A stretch of 64,000 nucleotides of DNA from Branchiostoma belcheri (lineage: Eukaryota; Chordata; Leptocardii; Amphioxiformes; Branchiostomatidae). Shown in pieces: positions 21,701-29,000 of this stretch (the stretch's first letter is position 1; every line of letters begins with the position of its first letter). The stretch covers positions 406,066 to 470,065 of the forward strand of contig NW_017804675.1 of assembly GCF_001625305.1 (NCBI RefSeq), read 5' to 3'. The position numbers and the translations under genes are program-made. The notes beneath the pieces were generated by a model. It searched no databases and had not been told where the DNA came from. It was given only the letters and a program-made list of their open reading frames with translations.

Positions 21701-23982
21701 AGTTTTATTTTCATTATTAATTAAATAACGTAGTCAAGAATAGATTAACAAAATGATGTTTATTAAAGCTATAAGTCCCCACACACACAGAACAGAACTT
21801 GTACTACTACAAAACGATCCGTTCAACTCCGTAGTCACAAACGGTATGCCGCTAAACCGCATGCGCAGAACGCCGCTATACCAACGCTTGCGTCACCGCT
21901 ATACCAACGTTTGCTACCGCTAAACCAACGCTAAAGCAACGCCGGCTTCAGCGGTGCACCGCTAAGTCAACGCCCGTGTTTTTATTTTTTCCCCCACATT
22001 TTGGGCGCGGTGACGAGCGTTGTCGAAATTCGGCCCCCGTCCCTACCGTTAAAGGAACGCTCCAGCAAAGTTCGGCCAGTGTGACCGGGCCTTAACATTT
22101 TCTCTGCTACCTAAATTACTAGCTAGAGTATATATTTGCTACTTTAAAATTTAATATTTGCTACGCTAAAATTTAAAACCATTGTCTTGTTTGTTCCCAT
22201 GCAGAAAGCCACTATGTGTTTTCACCACCGGTCACCATGGTGCCCAGGTCTGAACAGAGAGGTAGGGACTTCTCTTTTTTTTACGATCCAGTGCAACGCC
22301 AAGTTCCACATACTGGAACAGCATCTCTTCTCACTAAGTCAGAAACATCAAAGTGTGAGACAGGCTGCTGGACTCTCTGAGAGTGAGGACTAACTCATAA
22401 CCGAATATGAGAAGCAGGTTTTCCTCCCTGCCTTCTGTGTTTATGATGACTACTTGCTACACATTTTTACCTTATAATGTCCAGGAACCAAGAAAAAATA
22501 AACTGCTGTGTAGCCTGTGGCCTTACCGTTACTTTGACAGTTATGTACTGAATTTTTTGTTCATGTTTTTTTTGTTGTGTGCAGGTAAGGACCACACCAC
22601 CCCTGCGCAGGTGCCAAACTTTGTGTTCTCCCCACCGCTGACCCGGTCCCGCGGCAGATCCTCCATCGCACCGGCCGCACCAACCAGCACCGGGCGCAGT
22701 CACAGGTCAGCCTTACAGCTCAAATACAACGATATGTCTACAACTATACTGTATGACATTGTACACATTCATGTAACACATGCATGTACTAGTAACATAC
22801 CAGCTTCACAGACACAGTTGTTTGCTGCACAGCTTCTCAGGCACACTGCAACGTGTTTTTTTGAGACCATTTTTAGAAAATGTTGTTGTAGATCCTCTTC
22901 GTTTTTATCAATTTTTTGTATCAGGAACTGTACCTTTTTTAATAGATAGCTTCTACATGTATGAAATTCCTACAATATGGTGTCTTGAAAGTTCCTAAAA
23001 ATGTCAAGACATCTTAAATCTGTGTTACTCTCAGGAGTGTCAGGAAGACAAGAAAAGACACGAGTATCCTAATAGACCCCTTTTTGAATATGTAGCTTCT
23101 ACAGAATTCCTGCAATGTGGTGTTTTGACATTCGACATCTGTCTGAAAACTGTCATATTCTCAGGAGTGTCAGGAAGACGAGAAAAGACGCCAGCCCTGT
23201 TCAGACCCCTCGAGTTGAGGAAGTTGCAGCATCCCCAAAAGCTGCCTCCCCGGTGCCTGCGACCCCCCCGCCCATGGAAGCTGTGGAGAGTCCGGAAAGT
23301 GTCCTGCGGAGTGGGAGGGTGGTGAAGAAGGAGACTCCGGTGAAATCACCGACTGGGTACCCACACAGGAAGCCTCGTGGGGGCAGGAAGGCTGCAACCA
23401 CCAGGACTAGGTACTGTCCCTCTCTTTTTGTAACAATTTTGTTTCCATAATTGCTACAGGACGAAGAAACCAAACTGCTACATTTTCTGGCTCCGTTGTA
23501 ACAATGTTTCAGAATCTATATAATTGCTACACGAAGAGGCTGAAGTTGCCACACGTGGAGCTGTCTGACACTCCCATCACTTTCCTCACTCCTGGCAGAA
23601 ATAACTGCTACATTTTCAGGCTCTGTGTTGTAACAATGTTTCCATGTTTGCTACAGGACAAAGAAGCCAAAGTTGCCACACGTTGAGCCGTCGGACAACC
23701 CCATCAGTTTCATCTCTCCTGTCAGAAAGAACTGCTACATTTTCAGGCTGTATTTTGTAACAATGTTTCCATAATTGCTCCCTTTTGTAACAATATTTCA
23801 ATGTTTGCTACAGGATGAAGAAGCCGAAGTTGCCACACGTTGAGCCGTCGGACAGCCCCATCAGTTTCATCTCTCCCGTCCCGGAGGAGTCCCCGGCCAC
23901 CAGAACTCGCAGCCGGCGCAGGGTGGTCAAAAACCAGCCGCATCCCATGAGCCTCAGGCAGAAAAAAGCACCCAAAATCTAA
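3837..23982 (+). CDS. AHCTF1: AHCTF1/ELYS nucleoporin, 3' 26 exons (5' end outside window)
   Basis: ELYS is the AT-hook scaffold protein that recruits the NUP107-160 complex to chromatin for postmitotic pore assembly. Exons: 3837-3936, 5576-5699, 6185-6241, 6638-6694, 6970-7071, 7560-7750, 8368-8462, 8882-8931, 9766-9897, 10306-10453, 13016-13163, 13894-13974, 14746-14883, 15251-15444, 15617-15764, 16240-16430, 16935-17153, 17672-17785, 18149-18316, 18852-19549, 20189-20351, 20685-20783, 22205-22261, 22585-22705, 23165-23410, 23814-23982. All join in phase, giving about 1,335 residues. Exons 2-11 match the ELYS helical domain (LWERDEGGTGQYPP, FPNSFSLP, KLIQGAWLLDHKDFE, KCLVKYLQ, SRPQPLS). The rest is Ser/Pro-rich and acidic with basic patches, an AT-hook-like KPRGGRK in exon 25 and a basic C-terminus ending KKAPKI. 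The propeller (about 500 residues) is not in the window. Confidence 0.93.
3937..5575 (+). other. AHCTF1 intron with a dispersed 0.9-kb repeat
   Basis: The intron holds an element from about 4,346 (ACCTTCGCCAAGAAGGTTATG, followed by a GT-rich tract) to about 5,270 (TTTGGCGAAGGTATGAG...TCTAGTT). The inverted CCTTCGCC/GGCGAAGG ends suggest a mobile repeat. A related GAAGGTTAT motif occurs near 970. Near 5,480-5,560 an intronic segment (ACCTTAGCCTGCTRAAGGTTAA) is tandemly duplicated. No coding sequence is recognised. Confidence 0.6.
5700..6184 (+). other. AHCTF1 intron, nothing recognised
   Basis: A+T-rich intron sequence between the second and third in-window exons. I see no open frame, repeat or RNA gene that I can support here. 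The donor is AGA|GTAAGA and the acceptor is TTCTGTAG. Confidence 0.6.
7671..8030 (+). repeat. 119-bp tandem triplication spanning an AHCTF1 exon-donor junction
   Basis: The last 80 bases of exon 7,560-7,750 plus about 40 bases of the following intron recur twice, at 7,790 and 7,909, with an exact 119-bp period and only a few substitutions. Each copy keeps the exon end and its GG|GTAGGT donor, and the copy junction creates an acceptor-like CTACTACAG. A copy spliced in as a 77-nt exon would shift the frame, so these are probably non-coding decoys. Confidence 0.9.
8060..8218. mobile_element. Fold-back (MITE-like) element
   Basis: The inverted arms are CCAAAAAACAG...ACTCAAGCAACTGGATATGGTTTTGGAAAC and the complement GTTTCCAAAACCATATCCAG...CTTGAGTAACTGCTTTTTTGG. 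The middle contains GTGTCACTGACAAAAGGTAGTGGATGC. A second full copy is at 9,482-9,636 and partial copies lie near 2,626 and 53,745. No transposase is encoded. It lies in an AHCTF1 intron. Confidence 0.75.
8508..8690. repeat. Dispersed GGTTCTGGATA/TATCCAGAACC repeat
   Basis: A degenerate, internally inverted repeat built from TATCCAGAAC and GGTTMTGGATA words, with an ATCCTAACCCT motif near its end. The same family recurs near 27,690, 32,220-32,740, 49,390, 56,470, 61,240 and 62,740. It is intronic here. Confidence 0.65.
9482..9636. mobile_element. Second fold-back (MITE-like) copy
   Basis: This copy has arms of AGCTACTCAAGCAACTCGATATGATTTTGGAAAC and the corresponding complement ending in CTTGAGTAACTGTTTTTTGGC. 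Its interior shows TGTCACTGACAAACGTTTCAGGCAG. It is the same family as 8,060-8,218 and lies upstream of the exon at 9,766. Confidence 0.75.
9680..9725 (+). repeat. 3' end of the exon-abutting repeat
   Basis: The stretch GAAGGTAAACACAATGCATTTGCTTTGCAAATGTTACCTTTCT matches the end of the longer copies at 12,771, 18,540, 55,960 and 59,270. It ends about 40 bp before the acceptor of the exon at 9,766 and runs straight into its polypyrimidine tract. Confidence 0.65.
9898..10305 (+). other. AHCTF1 intron, nothing recognised
   Basis: A short intron with a GTTTGTTTGTTTG run just after the donor (ATG|GTTTGT). I see no gene or defined repeat apart from that low-complexity start. Confidence 0.6.
10330..12600 (+). 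repeat. Three tandem partial copies of an AHCTF1 exon, interrupted by a LINE
   Basis: The 3' half of exon 10,306-10,453 (from GAGACCTACATG through the GGGAAGGT donor) plus following intron is repeated. Copy 2 is split: its start lies at about 10,541-10,566 and its remainder at 12,330-12,475. Copy 3 runs from about 12,466 to 12,605. The retrotransposon at 10,567-12,329 sits inside copy 2. The copies retain the exon end and donor but no good acceptor. Confidence 0.85.
10567..12329 (+). mobile_element. 5'-truncated non-LTR retrotransposon (CR1/L2/Jockey-like)
   Basis: An open frame from about 10,590 to 11,718 encodes a reverse transcriptase. It shows SGPDDLP, NVVPIPKSRG, MRPVSLLPILAKLLER, the FADMSKAFDRV Asp motif, SGVPQGGVLSP and the YADD catalytic motif. 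The remaining C-terminal part continues in another frame from about 11,709 to 12,080, so the copy has a one-base frameshift near 11,700. It has no endonuclease domain, so it is a 5'-truncated dead copy. The 3' end is A-rich with AAATAAATAAAG. Motif style places it in the CR1/L2/Jockey group, though I cannot fix the clade by eye. It lies in sense orientation in an AHCTF1 intron. Confidence 0.85.
12688..12762. repeat. (GT)n microsatellite
   Basis: About 35 uninterrupted GT dinucleotides followed by interrupted GTATGT units. It lies in an AHCTF1 intron and is expected to be length-polymorphic. Confidence 0.95.
12771..12988 (+). repeat. Full-length copy of the exon-abutting short repeat
   Basis: The copy starts with a CACCATGGTAACTGC...TAACAAACACCCCGTGGTGTTGGGTTACAT block, continues through AATAAACAGAGCAGTAG and AGGCTAGACCATTTG, and ends in GAAGGTAAA...TTTGCTTTGCAAATGTTAC. 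Relatives lie at 18,540, 36,186 (minus), 49,969 (minus), 55,960 and 59,270. It ends 28 bp before the exon at 13,016. It is SINE-sized but I see no clear tRNA head. Confidence 0.7.
13476..13609. mobile_element. GC-rich fold-back element
   Basis: AATACAACACGGTGTATTCCG at the left pairs with CGGAATACCCCGTGTTGTATT at the right, and imperfect pairing continues through the GC-rich centre. The whole element could form a hairpin of about 60 bp. Open frames across it arise from the palindrome and are not credible genes. It lies in the AHCTF1 intron 13,164-13,893, whose remainder (GGTACGGCCCGGGG-type words near 13,250) is also repeat-like. Confidence 0.7.
14076..14118 (+). repeat. Partial copy of an AHCTF1 exon end
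   Basis: GGGAACTCCAGTCACACCACGGAGTGTGCCCAGAGTCAGGTAAC duplicates the end and donor of the exon at 13,894-13,974 about 130 bp downstream. No acceptor for this piece is obvious. Confidence 0.8.
14540..14600 (+). repeat. Acceptor-side copy upstream of the AHCTF1 exon at 14,746
   Basis: The pair GATGATCCATTTTGTGCCACCCTCCCCACCAG (copy) and GATGATCCATTTTGCGCCCCCCCCCCATCAG (real acceptor) marks a tandem duplication of the polypyrimidine tract and acceptor. Upstream TTTCTTTCCCTTTTAGTC is also duplicated. The copy lacks the following exon sequence beyond a few bases. Confidence 0.65.
15765..16239 (+). other. AHCTF1 intron with a degenerate copy of the next exon start
   Basis: At about 16,100-16,160 the sequence CTTTACAGAGAAGCCATCTTCTCTCCAAATTGAGCCTCCGTAT mirrors the acceptor and first 50 bases of the exon at 16,240 (CTTACAGAGAGAAGTCGTCCCC...). 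The copy has diverged and leads into a region without a donor, so it is likely a dead decoy. Confidence 0.75.
16440..16745 (+). repeat. About 18-bp TTCCAGGAAGAAAAATTT minisatellite
   Basis: Some fifteen imperfect units built on TTCCAGGAAGAAAAA fill the start of the intron after the exon at 16,240-16,430. Several units have lost the GG or gained A residues. In RNA the units carry GAAGAA, a common splicing-enhancer word, but this may be coincidence. Confidence 0.85.
17432..17640 (+). repeat. Two partial copies of the AHCTF1 exon at 17,672 plus GT tracts
   Basis: TCTAGCTTGGGCACCCTGGGGGTCCTCCCTGTCCAGGG (17,441-17,478) and TGCTAGCCTGGGCACCCTGTCTG (17,587-17,609) repeat the acceptor and first bases of exon 17,672-17,785. 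The first copy runs into a GTGTGT-rich tract (17,478-17,540). Neither keeps the full exon. Confidence 0.8.
18317..18851 (+). other. AHCTF1 intron: tandem intronic duplication and an exon-abutting repeat copy
   Basis: ATCTGTAATTCGGTTTCTGTAATTATGTTTACTGAAGGAAAAGTATTG... occurs twice in tandem (about 18,350-18,435 and 18,450-18,535). A copy of the exon-abutting repeat follows (18,540-18,716: CACCGTGGTAACTGGTGTTGGGTTACAT ... GAAGGTAAACATTATGCATTTGCTTGGCAAATGTTACCTT). It lies in sense orientation about 135 bp upstream of the exon at 18,852. Confidence 0.7.
19550..20188 (+). other. AHCTF1 intron, nothing recognised
   Basis: A+T-rich intron between the long acidic exon and the exon at 20,189. A short open stretch near 20,000-20,180 (TCTGGACAGGGTCACATGGAGAC...) has no recognisable product and no splice support. 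Confidence 0.5.
20912..22092. mobile_element. Non-autonomous DNA transposon with long TIRs and TAA target duplication
   Basis: The ends are AGGCCCGGTCACACTGGCGG and its complement, with inverted similarity continuing at least 40 bp (GAACTTTGCTGGAGCGTTSCTT). TAA flanks both sides (20,909-20,911 and 22,093-22,095). A 3-bp TAA duplication is typical of the PIF/Harbinger group, but the superfamily is not proven. The 1.18-kb interior is rich in ACCGCTAAACCAACGC-like words and encodes no recognisable transposase. It lies in the AHCTF1 intron 20,784-22,204. Confidence 0.8.
23033..23088 (+). repeat. Degenerate copy of an AHCTF1 exon start
   Basis: CTCAGGAGTGTCAGGAAGACAAGAAAAGACACGAG repeats the acceptor and start of the exon at 23,165. 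The upstream intron segment (AGCTTCTACA...ATTCCTRCAATRTGGTGTYTTGA) is duplicated with it, giving a unit of about 130-145 bp. Confidence 0.8.
23455..23781 (+). repeat. Tandem copies of the AHCTF1 terminal exon start
   Basis: Upstream of the terminal exon (23,814) lie a degenerate copy at about 23,535-23,600 and a well preserved copy starting at 23,655 (acceptor TTTGCTACAG). The 23,655 copy is in phase with exon 25. It would encode KKPKLPHVEPSDNPISF-like residues, then read into flanking sequence to a TAA near 23,781. It could therefore act as an alternative terminal exon. A fragment with the acceptor alone lies near 23,452. Confidence 0.75.
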
Positions 23983-24570
23983 CAGCTCCTCTTCTGTAGG
24001 AAAACATTAAAAAATGTATTTCCTGTAGCAAGAAATAAATTCCTGTATCATGTTGCTGCCATGATACAAGAAAATTAATCAGTTGTATCCTACATGAGTG
24101 TGATGGAAAACCAACCCCAAACATGAATCTGAGGCATGATAAAACACCCAAACTCTAGTCTAGCACAGATTATTATTATACTGACATTATAAGAAGTAAC
24201 TTAAAGAAGAAGTTGTGAACCATCTATTTTATCCTAAGTTTGGTAAAATTAGAACAGCCCCTAATATTAGTCTGAGGCAATAAGAAAGCACCCAAACTCT
24301 AGACAGATACATATTGCGATACAAGAAGTAATTATTTGTTGTATCCTACCTAAGTTGGGGGGAGAAAACAGCACCAAATCTCAGTCTGAGGCATTAGAAA
24401 ACACCAGACCTCTAGCATATGTACAACAGTTACTACTTGATTGTATTACTGTCTGTTTTTGTAAGAAAAGAACTGTTGAAAAGAACTGTCAGGCTCGAAC
24501 TGTATCATAGGTGTGATGAAAAACCAGTCCCACTCCATTAATCTGAGTCAGAATAAAGCACCCAAACTCT
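23940..24570 (+). repeat. Degenerate tandem copies of the AHCTF1 coding end in the 3' UTR
   Basis: The coding end ATGAGCCTCAGGCAGAAAAAAGCACCCAAAATCTAA recurs downstream four times in decayed form, near 24,122, 24,266, 24,382 and 24,538 (for example CTGAGTCAGAATAAAGCACCCAAACTCTAG). Spacing is about 120-180 bp. The copies follow the stop codon, so they are untranslated. Confidence 0.8.
24034..24039 (+). other. Possible AHCTF1 polyadenylation signal
   Basis: AATAAA lies 52 nt after the AHCTF1 stop codon. Other AATAAA words occur at about 24,551 and 25,172, so the 3' UTR could be longer. The convergent FAM111-like gene ends at 26,095. Confidence 0.45.
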
Positions 24571-25899
24571 AGCAGCTGATATACTGTACATATATTTGTA
24601 CTGTTGCAGAAAAGAACTTACAGAATATCCAGGAAAAGTGGTGAATATCTATTGTGAGAACAGAGTACATGTATGTAAGAGTTGCAAATCAGCGCTTAAA
24701 CTCTATCTACTTAAGAACACAGTTGTTCTCTTTGCTACATCAAAAACATAATGAGAGGTGGCAGAGGGTTTGCTACAAGTACTGTAACATTAAATGTATA
24801 ATATTATCATATCATTATCCTAGTCTATACATGTATGTAGCCAGACAAGTTGTCACACATGCTATGTTGCGAGGGGTACATGGAAAGGTTGCTGAATACA
24901 AAACATTGTGCTGTAACTATTCTATCGTCTTTCTTCCTATTATTTTCTGCTCATGAATTCATCAACAAATGTCATTATGGATTTGGAATCTAGAAAAACA
25001 ATTAAGAACAAGCTACTTGTCTTGATGATATGGGAGAGAGTTAGTGATATTATGAAATCCTTATATGTTATGGAAATGCTTGATTGAAAGGGATACTTAT
25101 TGAAAATTTGATAATGTGTCTTGAATTTTTCTTACATTTTCATTTGAGTCTATCGAGTAAATGGTATGAGGAAAATAAAGAAATGGTGTTTTATGTTGAA
25201 TTTACGTCGTTTGTTCTTGTATGTGTTCAGTTATTATGTATGTTATATGATAAAAACATCAGTCTGTGGTAATTATCAGTCTTTGATACCCTTGTTCACA
25301 CTAGCCTCAAAGAACTCTCTAAAAGTTAGTTAAACTGTAACATTTGATGCAGTTTATTTTCAAATAGTATGATCATAAACAAAAACCAATGGCGACTTTG
25401 TGTATATATTAACCTATTATTGCTCATAGCTTTTTCTAATGATGTGTTATTGTTTTTTCCCATACTAATAGCATCATCGCACACAACATTGAGTATAGCA
25501 GGGATACAGGATATTTTCAAGTAGCATAACCAGAAAACGGTAGGTCTGATGCTGATAACTACAATGTCATGTAATTGCAACGACTTCCACAATGCATCCA
25601 GTATGCTAAATCATAGATGCTTACTAATATTTCAAAATCTTTAGCTCTTTTTATCTTTTTCTTCCAGCATTCGTTCTCCAAAGCAGTGACAAGATTTGAC
25701 TCAACTAGCTAGATAAGGTAGGTCAATGCATAAATTGCTAAATAATCATGTATTACATTATCAGGTATTACTTTAAGATATTTGTGTCTTACAACTTAAG
25801 ATTCACACCAGCCTCCCTTTCTCCATATCAGCGTCAAAATTTTTAATCCTTATAAAACATCTACTGCTCATGAACTATATACATGTAGTAGGGACAGCC
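24571..25899. other. Convergent intergenic region
   Basis: A+T-rich DNA between the 3' ends of AHCTF1 (+) and the FAM111-like gene (-). It probably contains 3' UTR sequence. Short open frames here have no recognisable product. I see no RNA gene. Confidence 0.5.
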
Positions 25900-25997
25900 A
25901 GTATGTTTGGTAATCCATCAGTGCTTATAGCAGGTCTTTCGTGCCTTAAGTTTGACTCCAAAGGAAACATGTCCTTGACAACAGTTTCCTCAAGGCT
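25900..25997 (-). repeat. Degenerate copy of the FAM111-like terminal exon end
   Basis: The sequence around 25,950-25,990 repeats the last 45 bases of the terminal exon (rev. GAAACTGTTGTCAAGGACATGTTTCC) plus its downstream flank, about 140 bp beyond the real stop. It is outside the coding frame. Confidence 0.75.
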
Positions 25998-26094
25998 AAC
26001 TATCCTCTTATACATGTAGCACCTAGCATCTATATAACACAGTATGTATGCTAACCATTGGTGCTAAGATATTCCTGTCTTGCAACTTAAAGTT

Positions 26095-29000
26095 TCACTC
26101 CAAAGGAAACATGTCCTTGACAACAGTTTCGTCCACCCCGCCTTTCCCTGCCAGCCCGTACAGCTGTTCCCGTAGTGACGTCATGGTGACGTAGTGCATG
26201 ACCGTGGTGGCAGAGTTCTTGTACATCGGCCTGGTGCCCTTGGACATGACCGTCAGCCGGCCCCTGCGGTCGAACCCGGGAATCCCAGAGCGCCAGAACA
26301 TCACCTGTGCAGAAATGAAAAGTTTATTTGTCATTGTATACTTTAAATTTATGTTTGGTGGTGAGGCTAAAATTAGCGAAAGCTAGAGTACCTCACCACC
26401 ATGTCTTGTAATGTACAAGTGAATTGTAAATGTAAAAAAAAAGTTTATTCATCAAAACACAAAACCTACAGGTCAGACGGATATGCACACATCTCAACGT
26501 TCTATGACCAAGAGGTCCCGGGTTCGAGTCCTGACATGCCACCGATCTTGTGCTCTTGGGAAAGGCACTTTACACGACTTTCCCCCACTAAAGTGAAAAT
26601 GAGTATTGTCTGTCCTGTATTTATTTCTATGTGTGGAACAGCAACAGCTGCCTGTGTCCCACGTGTATCGCACTATTGCAATTTCAATAAATCAAATGCT
26701 TAAAATCAAATCTTGCGTGACCTGTTCGCCGGTCCGTACGGCGGCAGGGTTGTCGTCGTCCTTGGTGACTTTTCCCGCGGATGACGTCACTTCCGCCTCG
26801 CCCGGTGCATCCTGGGGCGGCAGCAGGCTCCCCAGTCCCGGCAGGTGCTTTTGGAGGAGGTCACTTTGGTCCTCCGCAACCTGAATTGTGTGGACATAAT
26901 GAGAATATTGACCAAAAGGGTTAAACGTTCTATCCAACACAAGTAAATTGGAACTTACCCCAAATTTTCGGCCGACTCCGTCAGCCTTGTTCACGGGAAT
27001 GGACCCTTATAATGAGAATTAACTATTAAAAATGGAATTTTCGATTTCGGTCTTCTTCAGCTTTCTAACCCGAGTGCTGTAGACACGTGACTTTTACCCA
27101 CGTGTGACGTCAGCAGTGGGTCAAAGTTCGTGGCAAGTCGGTACCGCCCCCCGTCCCGGTTGAGCGAAGGTGAATCAGTTTTGTTGAGTTGGAGAACACT
27201 TGAATTCTCATTATGTATTATACCAACTGAGATGAACTTTCATGCATGAATGTGGACATCTTTTGGATGAGGTCACTTTGGTCCTCCGCAACCTGAGAGT
27301 GGACATCTTTGTGTTAACACGCGATGAGGTGAAAAATAATATTTGCAAGCAAATACAGAAGCCTGCGCGAACCCCTGATTTTTCACGGTTTTCATTGGAT
27401 GTTTGTTCAACATTACATCAGAATATTGCCTGTTGCAGACGATATTTTTGGACATAACATTTGGAAACTACAGACGGGATGTTACCTTATATGTGCGAAT
27501 ATGGCATTATATGAGACGTTCTGCCGAAGTGCTATGCACTATACATTACGGGTTTTGATCAGGTTCTACCAACATGCTGATTCACATGGTGCATCCTAAG
27601 AATCTTTACACTGTATATCACTATACACTGTATATCCAGATCGAGATCCTTTTAAATGGACTTTGCTTTCAGCACCAAGGGCAGGACCATGGTTTTGGAT
27701 AGGCCATGCATATCCAGAACCGTGGCTGGGACAATCTACATTCATGGATACGCCAAGACTACCCAAAATCTTGCCTGATCCCCTAACCCTAACCCGTTCA
27801 TAGAACTAGATAAGCATGATTCTAGATCTGCCATGACAGTTTAAAGCACCACCTTAGATTTCGACTTCACGTCCAGGACCTTGCTGTTTGACTTTGACCC
27901 TGTTCACAGTGAAAAAATGGATCTGGATTGACTGCCGATCCCGATCAGAAATTCATTAATCCCGATCGACCCGCGCGTTCACACTGCTTTTTGCTGATCC
28001 GGATTGCCAGGGCATCACGCTCAGAAATGGATTGAGGTGTCACGAGCCCGCCATCTTGAACATGCCATAGCCGCTGTAACTCCGCCGTAAATTTTGCAAG
28101 AAAAGAACTCAGAAAGTTTGTACAGCCTGGAATATTAGCGGAAATAAAGAGAACACCTCTTTGAACATGTTTGGGTGGTCAGAGTTTAGCTCCCGTTGCG
28201 TGAAGGCCGATATTTTTCGGGCTGTAACACTCGATTCCACTGGCTCGCCATTCCACTTGAGTGTAACGTTGGGGCAGGGAGGTTGGGGTAAACATCTTTC
28301 TGCATATTTTCTATTCATAATTTTGATTGGCAATGTATCCATAGCATTACACAACGTCCTTGTCACTGCATATTATAAGACCCGATCGGTAGTGGTAGTA
28401 TTTGTGGTCAGTCTTACACTAGCGAACCCCGAACCCAATCCACTTTGCGTTCACACTCGCGTTTACGCCCGATCCCGATCCGCCGCAAGTGTCTTGAACT
28501 ACCTCCCCGAGGTGGTTTACTTTTGGATCGGGATCGAAGAAAATCAATCCCGATTGGAGCGTTCACACTGCGAAAACCGATCCGGATTGACTTCATTTGC
28601 ATAATTTTGATCCCGATCGGCGGCCGATCCGGATCGACAAGTTTCACTGTGAACGGGGTGTTAGAGACAATAAATCCATCGCCCATAGTCTGCAAAAAAC
28701 GTACCTGCAGCTCCAGAATACATAAGTCCGTGTCAGGATCTTCGTGTACCGGTTCTGCCTTGAACTGGAAACGGCTGTACGACATCGGCTGCAACTTGCT
28801 ACATAACCCTACACCACCCAGTGTCTGGTACAGCACCAGTTACCATGGTGACAGTTTAACGTACCTGTAGTTCCAGAATACAGAAGTCCGTGTCAGGATC
28901 TTCGTGTACCGGCTCAGCCTTGAACAGGAAACGGCTGTACGACATCGGCTGTAGCTCGTCTGTGTAATGGTGGAACTCCACATGTGCCTGTTCCAGTGGG

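Noticed and set aside
25084..25272. Small open frame after AHCTF1 as a separate gene
   Set aside because: A+T-rich, no recognisable domain, and most likely part of the AHCTF1 3' flank or UTR.
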